From the NCBI GenBank assembly GCA_903863935.1, contig CAIPDV010000043.1, forward strand, positions 1 through 64,000: a stretch of DNA of 64,000 nucleotides, in the 5' to 3' direction. The notes beneath the pieces are model-generated. The model searched no databases and was not told where the DNA came from. It was given only the letters and a program-made list of their open reading frames with translations. Shown here in pieces: positions 17,167 through 25,638 of the stretch. Numbering within the stretch: the stretch's first letter is position 1; each line of letters begins with the position of its first letter. Source of the stretch: an uncultured Bacteroidota bacterium (lineage in GTDB: Bacteria; Bacteroidota; Bacteroidia; JABEUT01). The translations under genes were made by a program, and so were the position numbers.

Positions 17167-17759
17167 TGGTAAAACGCCTTTTTGATATATCTTTTTCCAT
17201 TTTAGGCATCGTAATTCTATCTCCGTTTTTTGTTGCTATCTCCATAATCATCTCGCTAACATCGGCCGGAGGAGCTTTCTACAGGCAGATACGGGTTGGC
17301 AGGAATGGCAAAGAATTCAAACTGCTTAAATTCCGCACCATGCGGGTTGGGGCTGATAAATCAGGCTCTCTTACGGTAGGCATGCGTGATAACCGCATTA
17401 CCGGGATTGGGTATTATTTACGAAAATATAAAATGGATGAATTACCCCAGCTGTTCAATGTATTAATTGGTGATATGAGTTTTGTTGGCCCACGCCCGGA
17501 AGTACCCGAATATGTTGCTTTGTATGATTCCGAGCAAAAACAGGTATTGACTGTAAAACCCGGTATTACCGATTTTGCATCCATTGTTTATTCCGAAGAA
17601 AATGAATTACTTGCTAATGCTGAAAACCCGCGTGAACTATACATAAACAGGATTATGCCTGCCAAACTGAAGTTAAACTTGCGCTATATAAAAGAGATGA
17701 GTCTTTCAACCGACGTAAAGGTTATACTAAAAACAATTGGGAAAATTTTCAGGCATTAG
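17166..17759 (+). CDS. Initiating sugar-1-phosphate transferase (PglC/WcaJ-like)
   Basis: 197 residues from the ATG at 17166, which shares its A with the stop of the aminotransferase gene. An N-terminal reentrant hydrophobic helix (RLFDISFSILGIVILSPFF) is followed by KLLKFRTM, the catalytic Asp91-Glu92 pair in KMDELPQL, and GDMSFVGPRPEVPEY. This is the small monotopic phosphoglycosyl transferase family, which moves a sugar-1-phosphate to undecaprenyl phosphate to begin glycan assembly. It is the natural first step for the upstream three genes. The 3' end overlaps the convergent permease gene by 11 bp. Confidence 0.93.
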   Translation: MVKRLFDISFSILGIVILSPFFVAISIIISLTSAGGAFYRQIRVGRNGKEFKLLKFRTMRVGADKSGSLTVGMRDNRITGIGYYLRKYKMDELPQLFNVLIGDMSFVGPRPEVPEYVALYDSEQKQVLTVKPGITDFASIVYSEENELLANAENPRELYINRIMPAKLKLNLRYIKEMSLSTDVKVILKTIGKIFRH

Positions 17760-19092
17760 CCTTGGCATTCTTAGAAGCGAGCTTTAACAGAAGATATAGC
17801 GGATATCCGCCGAAAAACACACCCAATCCTATTAAGGCCTGATAAGGGTGCTCCAAACAAATACTAACACAGGCATATAGCAACACAAGAATAAAAATAA
17901 CAGGTAACAACGGAAACAATTTCATTTTATAGCCAGTGTAGACCTCATTCTTCATCCTCTTTCTGAGGACAAAAATGGTTACTACGGCAAAAATTAAAGC
18001 AAGATTATCAATGAAAATGATGTAATTGACGATCTTTTGAAAATCGTTACCTAAAAACAACGAGACTAAAATTACAATAAAGAAAAAAGTAAGCCCGAAG
18101 ACTTGTGTCTGGGTTTTTGGATTTACTTTTTTAAATATGGGCGGCAGTATTTTATCCTCAGCCATAGCATAGTAAATTCTGGGGTTACTCATAAATGAAG
18201 CATTTAAGAAACCAAGCACAGAAGTAAAAATTATAACCGAGGTAATTTTGAACCCGGCATCTTTAAAAAAACTCCTTGCCAATTCCGAAGCCAGGAGGGG
18301 AGTTGTCTTCATTTCTTCAAACCCAATAACCTGCACATACGCTAAATTAATAAGCATATATAATGTAACTACAATGGCCATTCCACCAAAAATGGCAAGT
18401 GGAATATTACGCTGTGGATTTTTAATATCCGCCCCCAGATTAATGGTATTCTGGTACCCACCGAAGGAGAAAAAAACATTCACAAGGCATAAGCCCAATG
18501 CTTTAAATCCATCAGATGCAGATTGTTGAATAATAACTTGGGAATGAATATGTGAATGATTGCCAAAAACAGCAAGACATAATAATAGCATCATTACTAT
18601 TTTAAGGCTGCTAAGCACGTTTTGAGCTCTTGAGCCCATTTTAATTCCTGCGTAGTTAAGCAAAAACAATGCTGTAATAACTATGAAAGCAATAACAGTT
18701 TTAATAGTATCAGGCGAATAAGCTGCCTGCCATGCTTCCGGCACAATAACAGGCCGGATATAATCTGCGCCTATCAACCCCACAGCCACGGCACTTCCTG
18801 CATTAATAATCACAAGGGCCCAGTTGAACATAAAAGCAAATGCCGGATGATATGAATAGGAAAAAATACGGTAATAGCCTCCTGCCGCCGGCAACCTTGC
18901 CCCAATCTCGGCAAAGGTGAGTGTACCACAAACACTTACAAATCCGCCAACGATCCATGAAACATAAAAGATAAATGGGGTGCCTGCATCGCGTGCAATA
19001 TCACTCGGTGCCCTGAATATTCCCACACCAATAATAAAACTTACTACCAGCATAGTAAGGTCCCCTCTTCCAAGTTTTGACTGAATACTCAT
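17749..19092 (-). CDS. APC-family amino acid permease
   Basis: 447 residues from the ATG at 19092. About 12 membrane helices; helix 1 holds the unwound substrate motif GVGIFRAPSDIA, and helix 6 the region FFSFGGYQNTINLGADIKNPQRN. This is an amino acid/polyamine/organocation carrier, likely exchanger-like of the LAT/YhdG type; the substrate is unknown. A longer frame reaches 19209, but a TAnnTTTG element (19098-19105, minus) lies just before the chosen ATG and the added residues look unlike protein of this family. Convergent with the glycan cluster. Confidence 0.9.
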   Translation of the reverse strand: MSIQSKLGRGDLTMLVVSFIIGVGIFRAPSDIARDAGTPFIFYVSWIVGGFVSVCGTLTFAEIGARLPAAGGYYRIFSYSYHPAFAFMFNWALVIINAGSAVAVGLIGADYIRPVIVPEAWQAAYSPDTIKTVIAFIVITALFLLNYAGIKMGSRAQNVLSSLKIVMMLLLCLAVFGNHSHIHSQVIIQQSASDGFKALGLCLVNVFFSFGGYQNTINLGADIKNPQRNIPLAIFGGMAIVVTLYMLINLAYVQVIGFEEMKTTPLLASELARSFFKDAGFKITSVIIFTSVLGFLNASFMSNPRIYYAMAEDKILPPIFKKVNPKTQTQVFGLTFFFIVILVSLFLGNDFQKIVNYIIFIDNLALIFAVVTIFVLRKRMKNEVYTGYKMKLFPLLPVIFILVLLYACVSICLEHPYQALIGLGVFFGGYPLYLLLKLASKNAKANA

Positions 19093-19097
19093 ATAGT

Positions 19098-19105
19098 CAA
19101 AAGTA
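19098..19105 (-). promoter_or_regulatory. -7 element almost touching the permease start
   Basis: On the minus strand TACTTTTG, ending 5 bases before the ATG at 19092. If used, transcription would begin at or very near the start codon, giving a leaderless or near-leaderless mRNA. Confidence 0.4.
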
Positions 19106-19423
19106 TAAATATTCATTAACCTAAACAGAAAACCCTTATAGAAACATAAGAGAATTCCTTCGTGCCTGTTGATTAACCGATTAAGCGAATACTTAATAAA
19201 TCTCCACACAATACATATACTTTAAATTGACTTCATAGTAATTCAATTAAATAAATTATTGTATCTTTCAAAACCCTATTACTTATCCTAATATCCGGCC
19301 CGGGAATTGTAGTGGGGTTTATTAGCCTTACCATACAATGATTTTAGAGTATATCTAAGAACCATTTAAATGAGAATTATATTTATTTATAACCCATCTT
19401 TAGCTTTATAATATCATAATTAT
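19106..19423. other. Divergent intergenic region
   Basis: 318 bp between the permease and the Cache-like gene, very AT-rich towards the right. A possible -7 element TAGCTTTA at 19401-19408 precedes the start at 19424. A GC-richer patch around 19298-19312 (CCGGCCCGGGAA) stands out. No ORF, RNA gene or strong hairpin was recognised. Confidence 0.4.
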
Positions 19424-21613
19424 ATGTTGAAAAGTACTTTTTCTTCTTTGCGGAAAAATTTGTTAGGTGTAGTAACCCTGATTGTTTTTGCACTCCTTTT
19501 GGTATCCTACTTTAAAGTTTATTTACCGGCAAGAACCAATAGTACCAATTCCGAAAAATTCCGTGTTCTTTCGGGCATAGCCAGCAATCTTCAAAACAAA
19601 GTAATTAACCTTAAGCAGCAGGGAAAGCTGATAAAAAGCTTATTGGATACCATAAAATATTCCAAAACCAATGACCCGCTGGAGTTTGACACTTTGGTTA
19701 AGAACGATTGGGATGAATATCATAACCCTCATATCAATAAATATATTTCAGAATCAAAGCTACATTACAAAATTGGCAAGGTTTGGACAACAGGAGAATC
19801 TGTTAATGAATCTATTTACAGCAAACAATTTGTTAAGGGAATAAAGAAGGATACAGTACTTTATCATTACCTGCTAATATCCTGGGCCTGGCGTGACTTC
19901 ATGAGTAATATGCTACGCAACGATTTCAATACTTACATGCTGGTTAATAATAAACGATTATTGTATTCCAGCGATAGCTCTCTTGGTTTATCCTTTGATT
20001 CTACCCTTACTAATACTACCACCTCATCTAAAAGTGTTAGTGCAGCTACTTTTGATACAACGTATTTCGACAGCCATCTTCATTTTATTACTCCTTACAT
20101 TCAGGAGATCTACGTGGGTGGCCAAGGTTATAAACTTTTTATTTTCCCATTCTCTTTTGATGGAGACAACACCATGTTCATTTGTGGCCTGGTTCCATTG
20201 AATACCTATAATGCCGAAATAAAAAAAATACCTTCTTCCACAGTATACCTGTTGGTTCTTATCATCGTATTATTCGTGCTTCTTTTCCCTTTTTTAAAGC
20301 TGGTATTCATAAATGAATCAGAACGGCTCGGAACTTCCGATCTGTTGATGGCCATTGGCAGTATGATGTTTATCTGTGTAGCCTTAACAACTTCTATAAT
20401 ATTCCATATTGAAAACACAAAACAACTGGGAGAAGAAACAGAACAAAAAAGAAATAAATTAAGGAATGATGTTTACTCCCAATTTACACAAACCCTTGAT
20501 TCCTGTTGTATTAACCTGCAACGTTGCGACAAAATAGTAAGTGCTGACAGCACTAAGTTCAGATTGATGAACCTCTACACAACAGATACCACAGTTAGGG
20601 CTCATGGCAAAGCCGATTCAGTTTTCAGAGGTTGGGCATATGATAATATAGGGACAAAGGATAACCCCGGGAAAAACAAAAAAAACAAACTGCGCCAAAG
20701 CGGAGGGGGTATTTATACGGACACTGATCATATTGTTAAAGACACGACACTGAGTAAATATTTATACAGCATATTGAACGTAAATACAATTCAATACTAT
20801 TGGTTAAATAAAGCAGGAACACAAATACGAGACTGGGCCAAAACAGCAGATGACACAACAGGCGGAAATTATGCGGGCAGGGAATACTTTCAACATGCTT
20901 TGAACAATAGTGGAAATTATACACCTTCAATTAAGTTGCTTTACCCGGCAACATTTTATATTTCGCCTATCCTTTCCTGGACTTCGGGTGATTTTGAAAC
21001 CGTTATCTCTTCTCAATCGCAGGCAAAAGGATTGAAGGTAGCATGTGTTTCACTCAAACTGCATCACTTCACCCCGTTCACACCACAGGGATATGGATTT
21101 AATATTATCGATAGTAAAGGAAAAGTTCAATACTCCTCGGAACCAATGAAAGGTCAGAACGAGAACATGATAAAAGAATGTTCCGACTCTTCGGATTTTA
21201 CCGGAGCAATACATTCTAAAACCATTCAGACCTTCGAACAGAATTATCACTCCGAACTTGTAGATTGTATGATAAGCCCTATTGGCGGCACCCCATATTT
21301 TCTTGTGGTTTATAATAAAAAGTCCAACGAGTCCGAACGCTTGTGGTATACTATTTTTTTCACCTATCCATGTATGATTGCTTTATTCGTTTTCGTTATT
21401 TTATTATTCGGAATGATAAATATTCTTAAACGAACATCTACCAACCACAACCTAAAAACAAAAAACCTTCAATTCGACTGGATATGGCCGAGAAAAGAAA
21501 ACAAAAAGCAGTATTGGCTAATATGTGCTTTCAATCTTTTCATCTTACTATTCACATCCCTGTATCTGGGTTTCGATTTCATTGCGGGATCAGTTACTGT
21601 AGAAACCCACTAA
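19424..21613 (+). CDS. Five-helix membrane protein with two extracytoplasmic sensor domains (dCache-like)
   Basis: 729 residues. Predicted order: helix 1 (~13-31), extracytoplasmic domain 1 (~32-272), helices 2 and 3 (~275-297, ~308-330), extracytoplasmic domain 2 (~335-645), helix 4 (~650-673), a basic cytoplasmic loop, helix 5 (~697-718). Domain 2 has the dCache pattern: GREYFQHAL (485-493), then FYISPILSW, then a closing strand YGFNIIDSKGKVQYSS. Domain 1 ends with a similar strand set before helix 2. There is no histidine kinase, methyl-accepting or cyclase domain, so the output must be another protein. The next gene starts 3 bp downstream and encodes a membrane protein with a cytoplasmic NTPase-like domain, the obvious partner. 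Family not otherwise recognised. Confidence 0.75.
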   Translation: MLKSTFSSLRKNLLGVVTLIVFALLLVSYFKVYLPARTNSTNSEKFRVLSGIASNLQNKVINLKQQGKLIKSLLDTIKYSKTNDPLEFDTLVKNDWDEYHNPHINKYISESKLHYKIGKVWTTGESVNESIYSKQFVKGIKKDTVLYHYLLISWAWRDFMSNMLRNDFNTYMLVNNKRLLYSSDSSLGLSFDSTLTNTTTSSKSVSAATFDTTYFDSHLHFITPYIQEIYVGGQGYKLFIFPFSFDGDNTMFICGLVPLNTYNAEIKKIPSSTVYLLVLIIVLFVLLFPFLKLVFINESERLGTSDLLMAIGSMMFICVALTTSIIFHIENTKQLGEETEQKRNKLRNDVYSQFTQTLDSCCINLQRCDKIVSADSTKFRLMNLYTTDTTVRAHGKADSVFRGWAYDNIGTKDNPGKNKKNKLRQSGGGIYTDTDHIVKDTTLSKYLYSILNVNTIQYYWLNKAGTQIRDWAKTADDTTGGNYAGREYFQHALNNSGNYTPSIKLLYPATFYISPILSWTSGDFETVISSQSQAKGLKVACVSLKLHHFTPFTPQGYGFNIIDSKGKVQYSSEPMKGQNENMIKECSDSSDFTGAIHSKTIQTFEQNYHSELVDCMISPIGGTPYFLVVYNKKSNESERLWYTIFFTYPCMIALFVFVILLFGMINILKRTSTNHNLKTKNLQFDWIWPRKENKKQYWLICAFNLFILLFTSLYLGFDFIAGSVTVETH

Positions 21614-21616
21614 ACC

Positions 21617-23761
21617 ATGTTCCTTCTCCTTATTTTCTCCATAAACATTTTATTCTCTCTTGGCTTCACTTATTTTAATCTCACCAAAAATGATGCGCCG
21701 AACAGTAATCCGAAATCAGTATTTATAGGTTTTGCGGTTGTGCTTATGATGCTATTCTTAACAGCTACTTTTTTCTATGGATTTTTTTGGGCTTTCTCTA
21801 CTTATATTCTGTTCCTGGTATCGGGAATGGTATTGGTGACTCTGGCATACAATTACACTAAAGGATTACTTGGATCATTGGTAGGATTCTCAAGAAAATT
21901 CCTTAACAGGATTACCGATACTGTGTTGAATGACCGATTGGGCGTGGCAAAACAAACTGACCCGCATAGCCGCACAACCACTTCTGCAAAGGAGACCCTT
22001 ACTGATATTAAAACCCTTAGTGAAAAAAAAACCGGTATTTCAGGTGAACTTTCCATAACATCCTTTAGTAGCATCATATTTCTTTCGTGGCTTCTGATAA
22101 GCTGCATTGCTCCTTCCTACTTCCTTCAGAAATATGCCTTTACTCAAATAAACACAAGGCTTCAAAAGGATTACCAGCTTTATTATGCAAACAATTATAC
22201 TCCTTATCTCAACCTGAATAAAGATAAAACAGATTTTAGTACCAAGGGCATTGCCACTGTAAATACAGATTCCGTTTTTCTAAGCAGGAAACCGGCTTCT
22301 ACAGGAGTTGCTGACTGCATTGGTAATGATGAGGAATACAATAGTATAATTGAATTTAGCGGAGATTTGATGAACCCCGGCATTGATAATTTGCTCCCGC
22401 TTGGTAAAAATTCATCCGATGATATACTCTATCATGCAAGCAATGAAAAAAACAATTTTGACTCAACAACATTTAACTGGGCTAAAGAAAACGACAAACT
22501 AACATTGCATTATTCCGGTAATAGCGACAAGCCCTTTTATATAAGCAGCAAGTTATGGACCTTTGTAAATCCTCTGAAATTCGGCGAATATTATATGATG
22601 TTCATGCTGCTTATGCTTATCATTTTCATGTTTACCCAATATATGCTGAGGCGTTTCTTTACAAAAGGATTTATTCAACCATGGAGCGATCAACACGACC
22701 TTATAAAAACGGAGGTTGCAACTTACAAACATCTCTTGGTAACCGGGATTCCATTAAGCGGTAAATATGAAGCAGTAAGGGAATTGATTAAAGATGCTTA
22801 CCTTAAAAATGAAGTATTAGAAATAGGAGCATTAGGAGCAATTAAAGACATGGCGGTTTCAAATCACAAAATATTTGTTTTCCGGAACTTGGAATATGAC
22901 CTTTCAAACCTGGCTGCAGAGCAGGTTCGCCTGGAATTAATTGAAAAGATGATCAGTTCCCAGGAAAATCCGCAAATCATTTTGTTATCTGATTCTGAGC
23001 CGCTGGTAGCTTTAAAAAATGCAATTGAATTACATCTTAAGTCGGCTGCAAAAACAGATGATAAGGATAGTAATGACGACACAATTAAAATGAATATTGA
23101 ACGGTGGAATAACTTGTTAGGCAAATTCCATAACTGTTATTATTTCAATAACGCCAAACCGCATATTAGTGAACGCAACAGGATTCCGAAACTATGGACC
23201 GATATTATAGAAAATGAATGCCGTATGGGGACATTTTTACCCCAGATAGCTGAAAAAATTGCTGAAGAAATAAAAGGAAAGCATCCCAAAGACTGGTATG
23301 AGATCATCTGGCTGATACAGTCACACTCCAAACTTTACTACCACAGCATTTGGAACTCCCTGTCGCCAGAAGAAAGATACATAGTTTATGATATAGCTAT
23401 CGACAATTTACTGAACACAAAAAATGCAAACCTGATAAATCTGCTCCACCAAAAAGGCGTATTTGTTTCAGACCATGAAATGGAAAAAATATCCCTGTTC
23501 AATGAGAGCTTCCGGAATTTTGTACTTACAGAAATTACGCAGCATGAAATAGATACCATGAATAAACGGGCAAAAAAAGACAGTGAGTGGAGCAACTTTA
23601 AAACACCTATTTTAATTGTAATTATTTCACTTGTTGTTCTGCTTACCATTGCCAATGGCTCCAGTTTGCTTTCATATGCGGCCATGTTGCTTACGGGTCT
23701 TTCCCTGCTACAGCGGATATTCACCGGCTTCAATCAGGTAGGGATAGGTAATTCCAAATAG
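21617..23761 (+). CDS. Membrane-anchored degenerate STAND/AAA-like protein
   Basis: 714 residues. Predicted helices at ~3-19, 36-58, 60-82, 154-177, 319-341, 663-683 and 687-706; a basic cytoplasmic loop (~83-150), a periplasmic domain (~178-318), and a cytoplasmic domain (~345-660). The last starts with VTGIPLSGKYEAV: a Walker A-like loop (G377-I-P-L-S-G-K383) whose usual Ser/Thr after Lys is Tyr384. IFVFRNLEYDL sits where Walker B is expected but lacks its Asp, and IILLSDSEP resembles sensor 1. The part ~565-630 (LLHQKGVF...LFNESFRNFVL) resembles the winged helix at the end of STAND NTPases. ATP hydrolysis therefore looks unlikely; nucleotide binding or scaffolding is possible. Coupled to the Cache-like gene. 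Confidence 0.7.
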   Translation: MFLLLIFSINILFSLGFTYFNLTKNDAPNSNPKSVFIGFAVVLMMLFLTATFFYGFFWAFSTYILFLVSGMVLVTLAYNYTKGLLGSLVGFSRKFLNRITDTVLNDRLGVAKQTDPHSRTTTSAKETLTDIKTLSEKKTGISGELSITSFSSIIFLSWLLISCIAPSYFLQKYAFTQINTRLQKDYQLYYANNYTPYLNLNKDKTDFSTKGIATVNTDSVFLSRKPASTGVADCIGNDEEYNSIIEFSGDLMNPGIDNLLPLGKNSSDDILYHASNEKNNFDSTTFNWAKENDKLTLHYSGNSDKPFYISSKLWTFVNPLKFGEYYMMFMLLMLIIFMFTQYMLRRFFTKGFIQPWSDQHDLIKTEVATYKHLLVTGIPLSGKYEAVRELIKDAYLKNEVLEIGALGAIKDMAVSNHKIFVFRNLEYDLSNLAAEQVRLELIEKMISSQENPQIILLSDSEPLVALKNAIELHLKSAAKTDDKDSNDDTIKMNIERWNNLLGKFHNCYYFNNAKPHISERNRIPKLWTDIIENECRMGTFLPQIAEKIAEEIKGKHPKDWYEIIWLIQSHSKLYYHSIWNSLSPEERYIVYDIAIDNLLNTKNANLINLLHQKGVFVSDHEMEKISLFNESFRNFVLTEITQHEIDTMNKRAKKDSEWSNFKTPILIVIISLVVLLTIANGSSLLSYAAMLLTGLSLLQRIFTGFNQVGIGNSK

Positions 23762-23765
23762 TGAT

Positions 23766-23788
23766 TTAACACTTTTAACATGTGTTAA
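23766..23788. promoter_or_regulatory. Inverted repeat after the STAND-like gene
   Basis: TTAACAC (23766-23772) and GTGTTAA (23782-23788) flank a 9-base loop. It follows a stop and precedes the PQQ-type gene by 59 bp, so it may be a weak terminator or an operator. Confidence 0.4.
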
Positions 23789-23847
23789 CTATTTCCCAAA
23801 GAGGTAATAGCTACTTTGTGGACCTTATTCATCTATACGATTTAATA

Positions 23848-25053
23848 ATGAAAAAAATATTTTTCGCTATACTTGCTGTTCTGCCGCTAACTGCATTTTG
23901 CCAGCCGAGTTCCTTAAAAGAATTGACACTTGCATGGAAAACCAGTTTCCACAAACCTATTATTTCCTCTCCGCTTGTGGATGGAGAAATAGCTTATGCC
24001 GGCTGCCTGGACAGTAATTTGTATGCACTGGATATAAAATCGGGAGAAATAAAATGGAAGTTCAAAACAAAGGGTGAGATTCGTTCCACCGTTGCCTTAA
24101 ATGGAGAAGTGCTCTATTTTACCAGCCGTGACGGAAATCTATACGCACTTTCTAAGGCAGATGGAAAACTTGAATGGGCCTTTAAAACCGGTGGTGATAA
24201 AAAGTACGACCCCTATGATTATTACGAATCAACTCCCATTGTAAATGATAACACCATTTATTTTGGAGAAAGTGACAGTACATTTTATGCATTAAATGCA
24301 ACAGATGGAAAACTAAAATGGAGTTATAAGTCTTCTGGTATTATACATACTACCCCTGCCATTGGAAAAGGGAAAATTTATTTCGGTTCATTTGACGGAT
24401 ACGTTTATGCCTTGTCTCTTACCGATGGGAAATTACTGTGGAAATTCAAATCATTGGGGCATGATTATTTTCTGAAAGGTGAAATGCAATTTTCGCCGAC
24501 CTATGCAAACGGAATGGTTTACATTGGCGGCAGAGACTACAACCTATATGCATTGGATGCAGAAAAAGGTTTCTGTCATTGGAACCGGGCTTTTCCACAA
24601 GGGTGGGTTACATCCATTACCTTATCACCAAGAACAGATTCAGTGCTTTTGATTGGAACTTCGGACCCTGAAGTTTTACTATGCATTGATGGGATTTACG
24701 GTTCGGATATTTGGAAATGTAAAACCGGAACCAATATTTTTAACAATGTAGCTTTTAACAAGACAACTTGTTTTGCAGGCACGGCCAATGGTAAATTATT
24801 GGGAGTGAATCGAACTGATGGTGTTTTGAAATATTCCTTTTCTGTTGATGGGTACAATGCAAACCATCTACAATACCTGAAGCCTGATGATACTTACCGG
24901 GATGATATTGGCAGCTTGATTAAATCGGGGGACGATTATATTACCTTTTGCACCAAACTTGGTTCAGTAATGGCGAAGCCAGTAGTTATAGGCAACAAAA
25001 TAATTTTCAGCAGTATGGACGGGAATATATACTGCCTGAATGTGCCGGAATAG
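23848..25053 (+). CDS. PQQ-like beta-propeller repeat protein, exported
   Basis: 401 residues from the ATG at 23848; the frame opens at 23782 but MKKIFFAILAVLPLTAFC is a clear signal peptide at the later ATG. Six to seven blades follow with the pattern G-x-x-YALD-x-x-x-G-x-x-x-W-x-x-K (LYALDIKSGEIKWKFKT, VYALSLTDGKLLWKFKS), as in the PQQ_2/BamB-like propellers. No catalytic residues of alcohol dehydrogenases or cofactor-binding Cys pairs are seen, so it is probably a binding protein of the periplasm or outer membrane rather than a dehydrogenase. The ligand is unknown. Confidence 0.85.
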   Translation: MKKIFFAILAVLPLTAFCQPSSLKELTLAWKTSFHKPIISSPLVDGEIAYAGCLDSNLYALDIKSGEIKWKFKTKGEIRSTVALNGEVLYFTSRDGNLYALSKADGKLEWAFKTGGDKKYDPYDYYESTPIVNDNTIYFGESDSTFYALNATDGKLKWSYKSSGIIHTTPAIGKGKIYFGSFDGYVYALSLTDGKLLWKFKSLGHDYFLKGEMQFSPTYANGMVYIGGRDYNLYALDAEKGFCHWNRAFPQGWVTSITLSPRTDSVLLIGTSDPEVLLCIDGIYGSDIWKCKTGTNIFNNVAFNKTTCFAGTANGKLLGVNRTDGVLKYSFSVDGYNANHLQYLKPDDTYRDDIGSLIKSGDDYITFCTKLGSVMAKPVVIGNKIIFSSMDGNIYCLNVPE

Positions 25054-25085
25054 GCTAAACACTCATACGGTCTAATGAAAAAAGA

Positions 25086-25122
25086 TTTAATAAGTATTTA
25101 TTAAACATATTTTGTATCTTTC
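25086..25122 (+). promoter_or_regulatory. Palindrome plus -7 element before the GldM-like gene
   Basis: A perfect palindrome TTTAATAA-GTAT-TTATTAAA (25086-25105) ends 9 bp before TATCTTTC (25115-25122), a near match to TAnnTTTG. The palindrome occupies the place of the -33 box, which would suit a repressor or activator site for the gene at 25156. Confidence 0.4.
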
Positions 25123-25155
25123 ATTGAATATTGCATTATGAATGCAGACATGTAA

Positions 25156-25620
25156 ATGAATAAAATGAAATCTATATTATTAAAATCTCGCTTCATTAAA
25201 TGCCTATTAGCAATAATTCTCATTGTTATTCATTTACCTGCTGTTTCCCAAACCAAGGACTCAATATCAAAATTCGTAATTAAAAAATCCTGTCCATGCC
25301 AAGTTATATTGGCAGGCAAATCAAGATCAGGCAAGGATTCAACCTATACCCCGCTACCAACAATGGATGAGATACTTAAAGACCCTTCTGTAAGAATTAC
25401 AGGGTGTGCCGATTATACAGTAACCTCATTTGAACTTGTATTAAATGCGAATCGCAATACGATTAATATAGTTTCTACCAGTAATCAGCTGACACCGGAA
25501 ATGATTAACTATCTTCAACAGACAGCTAAAGGTGCCTATGTAATTTTACAAAGAGTTCATTACAAATTACCTAGCGGGCAAAAAGGGGTCATGCCAGGTA
25601 TTAATTTTAAGGTCTATTAA
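25156..25620 (+). CDS. Small exported protein resembling the GldM C-terminal domain
   Basis: 154 residues. A hydrophobic N-terminus (FIKCLLAIILIVIHLPAVSQ) is a signal peptide. The mature part contains KKSCPC (~41-46) and then TSFELVLNA, SNQLTPEMINYLQQ, GAYVILQRV, KLPSGQKG and PGINFKVY, in the order and spacing of the last domain of GldM (T9SS motor shaft): strand, LTPEM helix, strand, PDG-turn, closing strand. It lacks the GldM membrane helix and other domains. Known family: GldM interacts with GldK/PorK-type ring proteins through this end. A role at the T9SS ring, or as a decoy or adaptor, is inference. MKSILLK at 25165 is an alternative start. Confidence 0.6.
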   Translation: MNKMKSILLKSRFIKCLLAIILIVIHLPAVSQTKDSISKFVIKKSCPCQVILAGKSRSGKDSTYTPLPTMDEILKDPSVRITGCADYTVTSFELVLNANRNTINIVSTSNQLTPEMINYLQQTAKGAYVILQRVHYKLPSGQKGVMPGINFKVY

Positions 25621-25638
25621 AAACATCTTAAACTCACT

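Noticed and set aside
23848-25053. PQQ-type protein as a quinoprotein alcohol dehydrogenase
   Set aside because: It has only the propeller blades; the catalytic Asp/Cys-pair context and usual ~600-residue length are missing.
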